Below are positions 1-7,738 of a DNA stretch of 15,841 nt, piece after piece. Both the position numbers and the translations under genes were made by a program. The DNA lies in NCBI GenBank assembly GCA_009925045.1, contig RFQK01000012.1:1-15841 (forward strand), written 5' to 3'. Within the stretch, counting starts at the first letter, position 1. Each line of letters opens with the position of its first letter. The stretch comes from Methylococcaceae bacterium. Its GTDB lineage: Bacteria > Pseudomonadota > Gammaproteobacteria > Methylococcales > Methylomonadaceae. The notes below the pieces were generated by a model. The model was given only the letters and a program-made list of their open reading frames with translations, did not search any database and had not been told where the DNA came from.

Positions 1-1267
1 TGTCATGAGCAATGCCCTGCAAAATAATGCCATGATTGGCCAGAACGTGGGCGTCGTACTTCAGATTTTGACCCAGCTTGGCCTGGTCGGGATTTTCCAA
101 TAAGGGTTTGAGTGCCTTTAAAACATCCTCGCGATTCAGCTGTTGAGGTACATCAGGATAATCATGCGCTAGCGGCAAGTAGGCCGCCTCACCGGCTTCG
201 ATAGCAAAGGACAGACCCACGATGCGCGCTTGGTTATAGTCCAGACTGGTCGTTTCGGTATCAAAGGCAAATAGTTCAGCCTTGGCTAATTTAGCCAGCC
301 AGTGTTCAAAACTCGGCCAGTCCAAAAGGGTTTGATAATTTTTACTGGTCGGTGCAGGGGGCGTTTCAGGCACAGTTTGCTTATCCGAACTGGCGAGTTG
401 AGTAGTTTCATGACTGAGGGTTTTGAGCCAACTACTGAATCCCAGATGGCCTAATTGATTTTTTAGCGCTTCAATATCGGCTGGGCGGCGTTTTAAGTCC
501 TCCAGACCATAATGCAAGGCGACATCACAGCGAATGCGGGTTAATTCACGCGATAATGGCAATTGCGAAAGGGCTCCACGCAAATTTTCGCCAATCTTGC
601 CACCAATCTGATCCGCGTTGGCCATAATCTGATCCAGTGAACCATATTCCTGTAACCATTTGGCTGCTGTCTTAGGACCCACCTTGGGTACGCCGGGGAC
701 GTTGTCAACTGCATCACCCATCAAGGCCAGGTAGTCAACAATCTGCTCCGGTTTAACGCCAAATTTTTCCAGCACACCTGCTTCATCGAGACGACTATTG
801 GTCATGGTGTTTTCCAGCAAAATCTGCGGATTAACCAATTGCGCCATATCTTTGTCACCGGTGGAAATGATGACCTGAAAGCCTTGTGCTGCTGCCGACT
901 GGGCCAAACTGCCTAAAACATCATCCGCTTCAACGCCGTGTTCAATAATTAAAGGTAAACCCAGTGTCCGAATCAAATCATGTAAGGGCTGAATTTGTAC
1001 CCGCAAATCATCTGGCATAGGCGGGCGATGCGCTTTGTATTGATCATAAAGTTCATGGCGAAAAGTCTTGCCAGGCGCATCAAACACCACGCAAAAATAA
1101 GGGGTGTTGTAATCTTGAATGAGTTTACGCAACATATTAGAAACACCATATATTGCGTTAGTGGGCTGCCCTTGAGCATTGGTCAGAGGAGGTACGGCAT
1201 GAAAAGCTCTGAAGAGGAACGATGAGCCGTCAATTAAAACGAGTGTGGGCGAAGCAGAACTAGACAT
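1..1267 (-). CDS. polA: DNA polymerase I, N-terminal part (partial at window edge)
   Basis: This is the first 422 codons of DNA polymerase I, which removes RNA primers and fills gaps in replication and excision repair; the polymerase domain lies beyond the window edge. The start ATG (1267-1265) opens MSSSASPTLVLIDGSSFLFR, matching the usual N-terminus with its metal-binding Asp in LIDGSS. The 5' nuclease domain fills about residues 1-290 and carries VEADDVLG, STGDKDMAQLV and the helix-hairpin-helix stretch GDAVDNVPGVPKVGPKTA near residue 183. A 3'-5' exonuclease domain begins around residue 315, and its first metal motif is intact (D336-T-E338 in FAFDTETTSLD), so proofreading is probably retained, unlike in some bacterial Pol I enzymes. 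No Shine-Dalgarno sequence precedes the start; instead a 7-bp hairpin abuts the ATG. The DUF502 gene lies 82 bp upstream on the same strand, so they may be co-transcribed. Confidence 0.97.
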   Translation of the reverse strand, partial: MSSSASPTLVLIDGSSFLFRAFHAVPPLTNAQGQPTNAIYGVSNMLRKLIQDYNTPYFCVVFDAPGKTFRHELYDQYKAHRPPMPDDLRVQIQPLHDLIRTLGLPLIIEHGVEADDVLGSLAQSAAAQGFQVIISTGDKDMAQLVNPQILLENTMTNSRLDEAGVLEKFGVKPEQIVDYLALMGDAVDNVPGVPKVGPKTAAKWLQEYGSLDQIMANADQIGGKIGENLRGALSQLPLSRELTRIRCDVALHYGLEDLKRRPADIEALKNQLGHLGFSSWLKTLSHETTQLASSDKQTVPETPPAPTSKNYQTLLDWPSFEHWLAKLAKAELFAFDTETTSLDYNQARIVGLSFAIEAGEAAYLPLAHDYPDVPQQLNREDVLKALKPLLENPDQAKLGQNLKYDAHVLANHGIILQGIAHD

Positions 1268-1296
1268 GCGCTGTAACCATTAACTGAGAACAGCGC
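1268..1296 (-). promoter_or_regulatory. Hairpin abutting the polA start codon
   Basis: On the minus strand GCGCTGT (1296-1290) pairs perfectly with ACAGCGC (1274-1268), leaving a 15-nt loop. The 3' arm ends exactly one base before the polA ATG, in the place where a ribosome binding site would be expected, and no purine-rich Shine-Dalgarno sequence is visible. The structure is seen directly; a role in limiting polA translation is inference. Confidence 0.4.
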
Positions 1297-1349
1297 ACAC
1301 CATACAGGCCGACTGTCAGACCTGCAACATAAAAAGAAATTCTGCGCGA

Positions 1350-1928
1350 CTAAATAGGCAATTTATTGATTTCTTTTACATTTTCGTAATCAGCGCCGAC
1401 ACTGATAATAAAACTGGTCACTTGCTCAATAGACATTTCAGATTTAATAACCTTGGATTCATGCACGATGATGGCAAAACCGGAGGTCGGATTGGGTGAG
1501 GTTGGTACAAACAACACATAACGATCTTGCGTTTTATTGGTCACATACGCTGGCACCCAAATACCTTCTTTGGGATATTCCACATAAACCACTTCACGCG
1601 GTTCTTGTAACTCATGACCGGCAATCATATTCACCAGTTTTTTGGTGACCCGGTAAATAGTGCTCAGGAAAGGAATACGTTCGATAAGATTTTCAAAGGC
1701 CGCGATGATAGAAAAGCGTCCGAAACTGACGCGATAACCTATGTAAGTAATCATGGCAAATGACACAGCAAACAAACCAAAGGTAATGGCGTAATTGTCA
1801 GAATAGCCATAAACGAACTGAAATAAATCCGTTAGCCGGTCTTTAACAAATAAGACGATTTGTAGAATCACCACCAGCGGAATCAGTGCCAGGATGCCCA
1901 ATAATGTGTAATTGAGAATTTTCTTCAT
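1350..1928 (-). CDS. DUF502 family inner-membrane protein
   Basis: A 192-aa protein of the DUF502 family, whose molecular function is not established. It opens with a hydrophobic segment (about residues 5-27) and a second one (about 47-66), followed by the family-typical stretch ENLIERIPFLSTIYRVTKKL near residues 79-98. The soluble C-terminal half contains YPKEGIWVPAYVT and VLFVPTSPNPTSGFAIIV, both typical of the family. The start ATG is preceded by GGGTGGGGC, a plausible ribosome binding site. It lies upstream of polA in the same direction with an 82-bp gap that contains no obvious terminator. The length fits the family, and nothing looks broken. Confidence 0.9.
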   Translation of the reverse strand: MKKILNYTLLGILALIPLVVILQIVLFVKDRLTDLFQFVYGYSDNYAITFGLFAVSFAMITYIGYRVSFGRFSIIAAFENLIERIPFLSTIYRVTKKLVNMIAGHELQEPREVVYVEYPKEGIWVPAYVTNKTQDRYVLFVPTSPNPTSGFAIIVHESKVIKSEMSIEQVTSFIISVGADYENVKEINKLPI

Positions 1929-2178
1929 GCCCCACCCTTTGTATTTATAGTTGTTACGATTCAGACCTTATGGGCAGATCCTAAACGAATACCCATTGCG
2001 GTTCATTTAACCACAGGCGAGGCTTACAGATAAACTTTTATCTGCAAATTCAGGCTTTAATTAATTGATTTATAAGCAAACTCTAATAATGCTTGCCGAC
2101 CAATCAGGCAGAACACGCAGACAAGAGCAAGAGACTAGGCTAATCTGGAAAAACTTTGGCGCGGAAGGCCATAGCAGG
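1929..2178. other. Non-coding gap upstream of the DUF502 gene, with a perfect 18-bp dyad
   Basis: I see no gene in this stretch. It contains an AT-rich part (2055-2090) and the perfect inverted repeat CAGATAAA-CT-TTTATCTG at 2027-2044, about 100 bp upstream of the DUF502 start. On the minus strand an ACTATAAATAC element (around 1942-1952) lies just before the ribosome binding site and could be a -10 box. The dyad could be an operator or a small hairpin; I do not recognise the regulator. Confidence 0.4.
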
Positions 2179-2209
2179 AAAAAGCCCCATCAGCCAGACT
2201 GACAGGGCT
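2179..2209 (-). terminator. Rho-independent terminator after speD
   Basis: On the minus strand an 11-bp stem (AGCCCTGTCAG with CTGATGGGGCT, two G-T wobbles) with the 5-nt loop TCTGG is followed by a run of T (2183-2179). It starts 8 bp after the speD stop codon and should end the speD transcript. Confidence 0.85.
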
Positions 2210-2216
2210 GAATCAA

Positions 2217-2999
2217 TTAAGAAATGTTTCTGCCGTAAAAAATTTCGGCCATTTCTTCCTGAAGCTGATCCTGAATTTCTTCTTTTTCTTCTTCAGTGAA
2301 ATTACTTTCTTTTTCGAACAGGTAGTTTTCTAACTCGGTTTCTTTCAGGATCATTTTGGTATGGAAAATGTTTTCCTGATAGACATTCACATCCAGCATT
2401 TGATATAGCTCTTTAGTGCTTTCAGCAATGTAATTCTGGATCGAGTTAATTTTGTGATCGATATAGAGTTTTTTGCCCGACACATCGCGGGTAAAACCAC
2501 GGACCCGATAATCCATAATCACGATATCAGATTCGAAACTGTGGATCAGATAGTTCAAAGCCTTAAGCGGCGAAATCTGTCCGCATGTTGACACGTCAAT
2601 ATCGGCACGAAAAGTACAAATATCCGTATCCGGATGACTTTCTGGGTAGGTATGAACAGTAATATGACTTTTATCCAAATGGGCCAATATCGTATCGGGT
2701 AATGGACCAGGGGATTCAGAGTTCATGCCAGCCGGAATGACTTCACCTTCAGAAATCAGCATCGTCACACTGGCACCCTGAGGATCGTAATCCTGATGAG
2801 CAATGTTCAGAATCTGCGCACCGATAATATTGGCAACGTCTTTGAGAATCTGGGTTAAACGTTTGGCGTTATAGGCTTCATCAATATATTCGATGTAGGC
2901 CTTTTCCTGTTCCTTGGGCGCATAGCAGACATCATAGATATTGAAACTTAAAGACTTAGTCAGGTTATTAAACCCGTGTAACTGTAACTTGCTGCTCAA
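2217..2999 (-). CDS. speD: S-adenosylmethionine decarboxylase proenzyme
   Basis: A 260-aa SpeD of the long proteobacterial type. The enzyme decarboxylates S-adenosylmethionine to give the aminopropyl donor for spermidine synthesis. The proenzyme cleaves itself to make the pyruvoyl cofactor; the expected site is K110-S111 within [18 protein letters not shown]. The catalytic Cys is C139 in [16 protein letters not shown]. Other conserved stretches are [16 protein letters not shown] at the N-terminus, [10 protein letters not shown], and [13 protein letters not shown] near residue 204. Length and sequence fit the full family with no lesion. The start is TTG (2999-2997), chosen because the family alignment begins there and GAGGGT lies about 9 nt upstream. 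It starts 3 nt after the stop of the OsmC-like reading frame (TGATAGTTG), so translational coupling to that damaged gene is likely. A terminator follows. Confidence 0.97.
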   Translation of the reverse strand: MSSKLQLHGFNNLTKSLSFNIYDVCYAPKEQEKAYIEYIDEAYNAKRLTQILKDVANIIGAQILNIAHQDYDPQGASVTMLISEGEVIPAGMNSESPGPLPDTILAHLDKSHITVHTYPESHPDTDICTFRADIDVSTCGQISPLKALNYLIHSFESDIVIMDYRVRGFTRDVSGKKLYIDHKINSIQNYIAESTKELYQMLDVNVYQENIFHTKMILKETELENYLFEKESNFTEEEKEEIQDQLQEEMAEIFYGRNIS

Positions 3000-3002
3000 C
3001 TA

Positions 3003-3372
3003 TCAACCCTCAAAAATTTCAAAATCATGGCTAATTTCAACGCCAGCATTACCCAACATAATGGACGCCGAACAATATTTTTCAGCAGACAGCCTAACAG
3101 CACGCTCTACAGCGGTAGCCGATAAGTTTTTGCCGGTTACTTTAAAGTGTAAATGGATCTTGCTGAACACACTGGGCACTGCATCCACACGTTCTGCGGA
3201 TATCTGAGTTTCACAGCCAGTCACAAGGTGACGCCCTTTCTCAAGAATGTCCACCACATCGAATGACGAACAACCACCAACCCCGATAAGCAACATCTCC
3301 ATCGACCGCATGGCCACTACCAGACTCACCGACAAACATGCGGCCATCAACCCATTTAACCGTCGCTTGCAT
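3003..3372 (-). pseudogene. OsmC/YhfA-like protein, frameshifted by an internal deletion
   Basis: The OsmC superfamily includes thiol peroxidases that reduce organic hydroperoxides with two Cys; the YhfA-like branch is less well characterised. The downstream frame (ATG at 3311 gives MRSMEMLLIGVGGCSSFDVV, 102 aa) carries the family core, both Cys residues (VGGCSS and EKYCSASIML) and the normal C-terminus. The family N-terminus MQATVKWVDGRMFVGESGSG is encoded from an ATG at 3372 but in another frame, which runs to a stop at 3241. The frames meet at about 3300-3312, where GHAV is followed almost directly by SMEM; from memory, relatives have roughly 15-20 residues there (V-MDG ... RPMEM). This indicates a deletion of a few tens of bases that is not a multiple of three. 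A single ORF can be drawn from a TTG at 3389, but its first ~28 residues are unlike the family. A truncated 102-aa product by re-initiation at 3311 remains possible. It lies directly upstream of speD. Confidence 0.8.
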
Positions 3373-3481
3373 TTCAAATCCCGAAACAAAAAATTGGCGG
3401 CGATTTTACAACGATACGCTCAAGGACATTGATTTTTTTATGGTAAATAGGCATTCAAAGCTAAGCTTACACGCATTATCG

Positions 3482-3499
3482 CTTGTCAATTATGACAAG
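3482..3499. repeat. Perfect inverted repeat between yajQ and the OsmC-like gene
   Basis: CTTGTCA and TGACAAG (7-bp arms) are separated by ATTA. The repeat sits 15 bp after the yajQ stop. It could be a weak transcript end for yajQ, although no T-run follows. On the minus strand it contains TTGACA, a perfect -35 word, upstream of the OsmC-like gene, but I see no good -10 box at the right distance. The function is uncertain. Confidence 0.35.
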
Positions 3500-3513
3500 A
3501 AGATGAAATAAAC

Positions 3514-3996
3514 TTAGTCGCGAAAATTGTTAAATTGCAAAGGTTGATCCAGTTCTTCACTGCGCAACATCTGAATCACCTCTTGTAAATCATCACGTTT
3601 TTTACCGGTCACCCTGACTTTATCGCCATTAATCGCGGCCTGAACCTTGAGTTTTTTGTCTTTGATTAATTTAACGATTTTTTTAGCAAAATCAGACCCT
3701 ATGCCTTGCTTCAAAGTAATACTTTGCTGAGCAGTTTTACCGGTATCCTGAATTTTGCCGCTTTCTAATGAACTGATATCGATACCCCGTTTGCTCATTT
3801 TGGCGTACAAAATCGGTAGCATTTGTTGCAATTGAAAGGTAGATTCTGCTTTCATCACAATCGCATCATCCTGTTGTTCAAATTCGGCGTTAGAGCCTTT
3901 AAAATCGAAACGCGTTGATACCTCTTTATTAGCTTGATCAATTGCATTCGTCACTTCGTGACCATCGATTTCTGAAACGATATCAAATGAAGGCAT
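3514..3996 (-). CDS. yajQ: YajQ family nucleotide-binding protein
   Basis: A 160-aa cytosolic protein of the YajQ family (DUF520). Family members bind nucleic acids or nucleotides, and in Xanthomonas and Pseudomonas members bind cyclic di-GMP. The N-terminus MPSFDIVSEIDGHEVTNAID and the following STRFDFKGS are typical, as are LPILYAKMSKRGID and the C-terminal KVRVTGKKRDDLQEVIQMLR. The length matches the usual 160-163 aa. The start ATG has only a weak ribosome binding site (GAGT about 12 nt upstream). It is divergent from the adenylating enzyme with about 68 bp between the likely starts. It is unrelated by sequence to its neighbours, and its transcript may end at the inverted repeat just beyond. 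Confidence 0.95.
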   Translation of the reverse strand: MPSFDIVSEIDGHEVTNAIDQANKEVSTRFDFKGSNAEFEQQDDAIVMKAESTFQLQQMLPILYAKMSKRGIDISSLESGKIQDTGKTAQQSITLKQGIGSDFAKKIVKLIKDKKLKVQAAINGDKVRVTGKKRDDLQEVIQMLRSEELDQPLQFNNFRD

Positions 3997-4064
3997 AGTC
4001 AGTACTCATGAATGTAGAAAGTGCGGCACTATACAACAAGACTGTTTATCAAGGAATGTTTGCC

Positions 4065-5558
4065 ATGACTGATTTAAGCCGTTATCACCAGTTCCTGAAT
4101 ACGCCTCTGGACACGCTATTAGCCCAGCAAAGTGCAATCGATCCGGAAAGCGCTTTCTTTGCATTGTTTAAACATTGCGCCAAAGACGTGCCGGCTTATG
4201 CAGATTTTTTAAAGCACCATGCAGTCGTAGCTGACGAACTGACTTCGCCTGAGGATTACAGCAAACTGCCCTTAATGACTAAGATGGGCTATATGCGCGC
4301 ATATTCTCTGGCTCAACGTTGTATGGGCGGGAGTCTGCAAGCTGCAGATCGTATTGCTGTCTCATCAGGATCCACCGGACAAGCCACTTTTTGGCCCCGT
4401 TCACTCAATTATGAAGCCGAAATTGCCGTGCGCTTTGAACAAGTCTTGCATGACAGTTTTCGAGCTCATCAACGTTCCACCCTGGCGATTGTCTGTTTTG
4501 CTTTAGGCAATTGGGTAGGCGGATTATTCACCACCTCCTGTTGCTGGCACCTAGCCGCCAAAGGCTATCCATTGATGACAGCGACACCCGGTAACAACAA
4601 AACCGAGATTTTCCGAGTGGTGCGCGAACTAGCGGCCGACTTTGAACAAATCGTTCTACTCGGCTACCCGCCCTTTATTAAGGATGTCTTGGATGCCGGC
4701 TTGCATGAGGGCATACCCTGGCGAGACTATCAAACCAAACTGGTATTTGCCGGCGAGGTTTTTTCGGAGGAATGGCGTGAATTACTTGCCTTACGCACTG
4801 GCTCACAAACAGCCTGTTTTGATTCTGCCTCACTCTATGGCACTGCGGATGGCGGTGTTCTGGGCAATGAAACACCTTTTACCATAGCGATCAGACGCTG
4901 GCTGGCACAACACCCAGACCTAGCTCACTCATTATTCGGTGAGGCGAGATTGCCTACGCTGGTTCAATATGATCCAGCCAGCCGTTATTTTGAATTGGAA
5001 AACGATACCCTGGTGGTCAGTGCCGACAATAGCCTCCCCTTGCTTCGTTATCATATTGCCGATAAAGGCGGACTGATAGACTTTCAACAGATGTTGGATT
5101 TTCTTCGCCAGCATGGCATCCAAGATCTGACCCAACTGGGTCTACCTGACGATTACCAACCCCGCCAACAACCCCTGGTTTTCGTGTTTGGCCGGGCTGA
5201 TTTCACGGTATCGTTCTACGGAGCCAATATTTATCCCGAAAATATTGCAGTAGGACTGGAGCAAGAAGCTGTTAACCAGTGGTTAAGCGGTAAATTTGTT
5301 CTGGAAACCAATGATGATGCAAATGGCGACAAGTATTTACAGATCGCCGTTGAATTATTGCCGGGTATTGCCGCTGATTCGAGTAAAGCCGAACAAATCG
5401 CAATTTCGGTGCAACAACAGTTATTACGCCTGAACAGCGAATTTAAACATTACACACCGGCCGAGCGACAACTACCCCAGATCACTTTGCATACCTTTGC
5501 TGATCCTGATTATTTTCCCTTGGGCGTCAAACATCGCTATACCCGCAACAAGCATTAA
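4065..5558 (+). CDS. Phenylacetate-CoA ligase-like adenylate-forming enzyme
   Basis: A protein of the ANL adenylating superfamily resembling PaaK and coenzyme F390 synthetase-like enzymes, which activate a carboxylic acid as an acyl-AMP. I chose the ATG at 4065 (497 aa) because AAGGA lies 9 nt upstream; an in-frame ATG at 4008 would give 516 aa but overlaps the divergent yajQ promoter region. In the 497-aa numbering, the ATP-binding loop VSSGSTGQATFWPRS is at about residues 99-113, SLYGTADGG at 257-264, and the hinge/adenylate motif FGRADFTVSFYGANIYPENI at 375-394. The C-terminal VKHRYTRNK may hold the catalytic Lys. The substrate cannot be read from sequence. The M20D amidohydrolase starts 15 bp downstream, so the two are probably co-transcribed and may act on the same acyl or amide compound; this is inference. 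Confidence 0.8.
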   Translation: MTDLSRYHQFLNTPLDTLLAQQSAIDPESAFFALFKHCAKDVPAYADFLKHHAVVADELTSPEDYSKLPLMTKMGYMRAYSLAQRCMGGSLQAADRIAVSSGSTGQATFWPRSLNYEAEIAVRFEQVLHDSFRAHQRSTLAIVCFALGNWVGGLFTTSCCWHLAAKGYPLMTATPGNNKTEIFRVVRELAADFEQIVLLGYPPFIKDVLDAGLHEGIPWRDYQTKLVFAGEVFSEEWRELLALRTGSQTACFDSASLYGTADGGVLGNETPFTIAIRRWLAQHPDLAHSLFGEARLPTLVQYDPASRYFELENDTLVVSADNSLPLLRYHIADKGGLIDFQQMLDFLRQHGIQDLTQLGLPDDYQPRQQPLVFVFGRADFTVSFYGANIYPENIAVGLEQEAVNQWLSGKFVLETNDDANGDKYLQIAVELLPGIAADSSKAEQIAISVQQQLLRLNSEFKHYTPAERQLPQITLHTFADPDYFPLGVKHRYTRNKH

Positions 5559-5573
5559 ACCAGGAGCCTGATT

Positions 5574-6767
5574 ATGCAAACCCCAACCCTGATCCCGGAA
5601 ATTGTGGCGCATATCGCGGATATTCGGCAGTTGCGCCGAGACTTACATGCCCACCCTGAACTGCGTTTCGAAGAACACCGAACGGCAGAATTAGTGGCCC
5701 GCACCCTCAGTCATTGGGGTATAGACGTACATCGTGGCTTAGGTGGAACCGGTGTCGTTGGGATCATCAAAAACGGTGATTCCGATCAAAGCATTGGCTT
5801 AAGAGCCGACATGGATGCTTTACCGATTCAGGAACACAATCAGTTTGAACACGCTTCAAAACATCCCGGCAAAATGCATGCCTGTGGTCATGATGGCCAT
5901 ACCGCTATGTTATTGAGTGCTGCACAATATTTGGCGAAACACCGCCACTTCAACGGCACGGTCTATCTGATTTTTCAACCGGCGGAAGAAGAGGGCGGTG
6001 GCGCCAACCTCATGATTCAGGACGGTTTATTTCGACTCTTTCCTATGCAAGCTGTTTATGGCATGCACAACTGGCCTGGTTTAGCAGCCGGTCAGTTCGC
6101 CATTAGCCCGGGCCCAGTGATGGCATCGAGCAATACCTTCAGAATTGTGATCAAGGGCCGTGGCTGTCATGCCGCCTTGCCCCATTTAGGCCTTGATCCG
6201 GTTCCGGTGGCCTCACAAATCGTCCTCGCCTTGCAAACCATACTCACCCGCAACGCCCATCCGCTGGAGTCAGGTTTGATTTCGGTCACCCAGATTCATG
6301 CCGGAGAGACTCGGAATGTGATTGCTGACAATTGTGAACTGGCTGGTACTGTGCGGGCCTTTAATAGCACTATGCTGGATTTAATTGAAACGCGTATGCA
6401 GGCAATTACTCAACACCTTTGCCAGGCTCACGACATGGATTATCTGTTTGAATTTAATCGCAATTACCCACCGACTATTAACCACCCAGATGCTGCCGAC
6501 TTTGCCCGACAGATCATGAGCGAGCTAGTAGGGAGTGACAATGTAATCGCCCAACAAGCCACCATGGGCGCAGAGGACTTTGCCTTTATGCTCAACGAAG
6601 TACCGGGCTGTTATGCCTTCATTGGTAATGGCGATGAGGAGCATCGCAGTCTTGGCCATGGAGCCGGTCCCTGCACCTTACACAATGCCAGTTATGATTT
6701 TAATGACAACATCCTGGCACTAGGCGCCAGCTATTGGGTAAAACTGGCTGAATCCGCTCTGACTTAG
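5574..6767 (+). CDS. M20D family amidohydrolase (hippurate / N-acyl amino acid hydrolase type)
   Basis: A 397-aa metallo-amidohydrolase of the M20D group, which includes hippurate hydrolase, N-acetyl-diaminopimelate deacetylase-like enzymes and plant auxin-conjugate hydrolases. It should hydrolyse an amide bond between an acyl group and an amino acid in the cytosol. The dinuclear metal site is visible: C104 and H106 in [11 protein letters not shown]138-E139 in PAEEEGGG, H165 in GMHNWP, and the C-terminal His in [10 protein letters not shown]. The N-terminus has [19 protein letters not shown], typical of the family. The lid domain follows [21 protein letters not shown] about 8 nt before the ATG is a good ribosome binding site. 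It follows the adenylating enzyme by 15 bp. Its last codons overlap the glyQ promoter. The exact substrate is not determined. Confidence 0.9.
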   Translation: MQTPTLIPEIVAHIADIRQLRRDLHAHPELRFEEHRTAELVARTLSHWGIDVHRGLGGTGVVGIIKNGDSDQSIGLRADMDALPIQEHNQFEHASKHPGKMHACGHDGHTAMLLSAAQYLAKHRHFNGTVYLIFQPAEEEGGGANLMIQDGLFRLFPMQAVYGMHNWPGLAAGQFAISPGPVMASSNTFRIVIKGRGCHAALPHLGLDPVPVASQIVLALQTILTRNAHPLESGLISVTQIHAGETRNVIADNCELAGTVRAFNSTMLDLIETRMQAITQHLCQAHDMDYLFEFNRNYPPTINHPDAADFARQIMSELVGSDNVIAQQATMGAEDFAFMLNEVPGCYAFIGNGDEEHRSLGHGAGPCTLHNASYDFNDNILALGASYWVKLAESALT

Positions 6768-6788
6768 TGGGCAGGCTTACGCTATAAT
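6759..6788 (+). promoter_or_regulatory. Predicted sigma-70 promoter of glyQS
   Basis: A perfect -10 box TATAAT (6783-6788) is preceded, with an 18-bp spacer, by CTGACT (6759-6764), which matches four of six -35 bases. The -35 box lies in the last codons of the amidohydrolase gene. Transcription would begin near 6795, leaving a leader of only about 16-28 nt before glyQ. Confidence 0.6.
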
Positions 6789-6810
6789 TCACCCATTTTT
6801 AAGCAAACAA

Positions 6811-7737
6811 GTGGCCCTTAACGTGTCGATCAGCAATAACGATGTTTCTACTTTTCAGGGCCTGATTCTGACCTTACAAGAATACTGGTCAAATCAGGGC
6901 TGCGTCATTATCCAACCACTCGATCAGGAAGTCGGCGCAGGCACATTCCATCCTGCCACTTTCTTACGTGCCATTGGCCCAGAGCCCTGGAACTCGGCTT
7001 ATGTTCAGCCTTCTCGTCGCCCCACTGACGGTCGTTATGGCGAAAACCCTAACCGCCTGCAACATTACTACCAGTTTCAGGTGGTCATGAAGCCTTCACC
7101 TGATCATATTCAGGAATTGTATTTAGGCTCCTTACGTCATTTAGGACTGGATCTGAATGAGCACGATATTCGTTTTGTAGAGGATAACTGGGAATCTCCA
7201 ACCTTAGGCGCTTGGGGTTTGGGCTGGGAAGTCTGGTTGAACGGCATGGAAGTCACTCAGTTCACTTATTTTCAACAAGTGGGTGGCTTGGAATGCAAAC
7301 CGGTAACCGGTGAAATCACCTATGGTTTGGAACGGATTGCCATGTATCTGCAAGGAGTAGAAAGCGTATTCGACTTGGTCTGGACTCGCGGCCCACAAGG
7401 TGTGGTGACGTATGGCGATGTATTCCATCAAAACGAAGTGGAGATGTCGGCCTTTAATTTTGAACACGCCAATGTTGAGTTTTTGTTCCACTGCTTTGAT
7501 ACCTATGAAAGCGAGTGCGTCAAACTTCTGGAACAAAATCTGCCCTTACCAGCCTACGAAATGGTTTTAAAAGCTTCCCACAGTTTCAATCTGCTTGATG
7601 CCCGTCATGCGATTTCGGTCACGGAACGCCAACGCTATATTCTGCGCGTACGGAATATTGCCAAGGCGGTTGCCGAAGCCTATTACCAGCGCCGCGAAGC
7701 CCTGGGTTTTCCAATTCTCGCCAGACAGGGAGCGTAA
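6811..7737 (+). CDS. glyQ: Glycine--tRNA ligase alpha subunit
   Basis: The 308-aa alpha subunit of the bacterial alpha2-beta2 glycyl-tRNA synthetase, which holds the class II catalytic core and charges tRNA-Gly with glycine. Diagnostic stretches are [58 protein letters not shown], and [19 protein letters not shown]. The length is close to the 303 aa of E. coli. Two GTG starts are possible, at 6811 and 6823, and neither has a clear Shine-Dalgarno sequence; the leader is short. glyS starts 1 bp after the glyQ stop, so the subunits are made from one operon. Confidence 0.97.
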   Translation: MALNVSISNNDVSTFQGLILTLQEYWSNQGCVIIQPLDQEVGAGTFHPATFLRAIGPEPWNSAYVQPSRRPTDGRYGENPNRLQHYYQFQVVMKPSPDHIQELYLGSLRHLGLDLNEHDIRFVEDNWESPTLGAWGLGWEVWLNGMEVTQFTYFQQVGGLECKPVTGEITYGLERIAMYLQGVESVFDLVWTRGPQGVVTYGDVFHQNEVEMSAFNFEHANVEFLFHCFDTYESECVKLLEQNLPLPAYEMVLKASHSFNLLDARHAISVTERQRYILRVRNIAKAVAEAYYQRREALGFPILARQGA

Positions 7738-7738
7738 C

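Noticed and set aside
2941..3207. Plus-strand ORF opposite the speD/OsmC-like genes
   Set aside because: It is a shadow of the real minus-strand frames, with no ribosome binding site and no recognisable protein.
3373..3389. TTG at 3389 as the start of an intact 128-aa OsmC-like protein
   Set aside because: The first ~28 residues in that frame are unlike the family, while the overlapping frame from the ATG at 3372 encodes the expected N-terminus.
4008..4064. Longer start for the adenylating enzyme
   Set aside because: The ATG at 4065 has AAGGA at ideal spacing, and the longer form would begin only 11 bp from the divergent yajQ start.
7595..7738. N-terminal extension of GlyS
   Set aside because: It overlaps the end of glyQ out of frame and gives no GlyS-like residues; the ATG at 7739 matches the family start.
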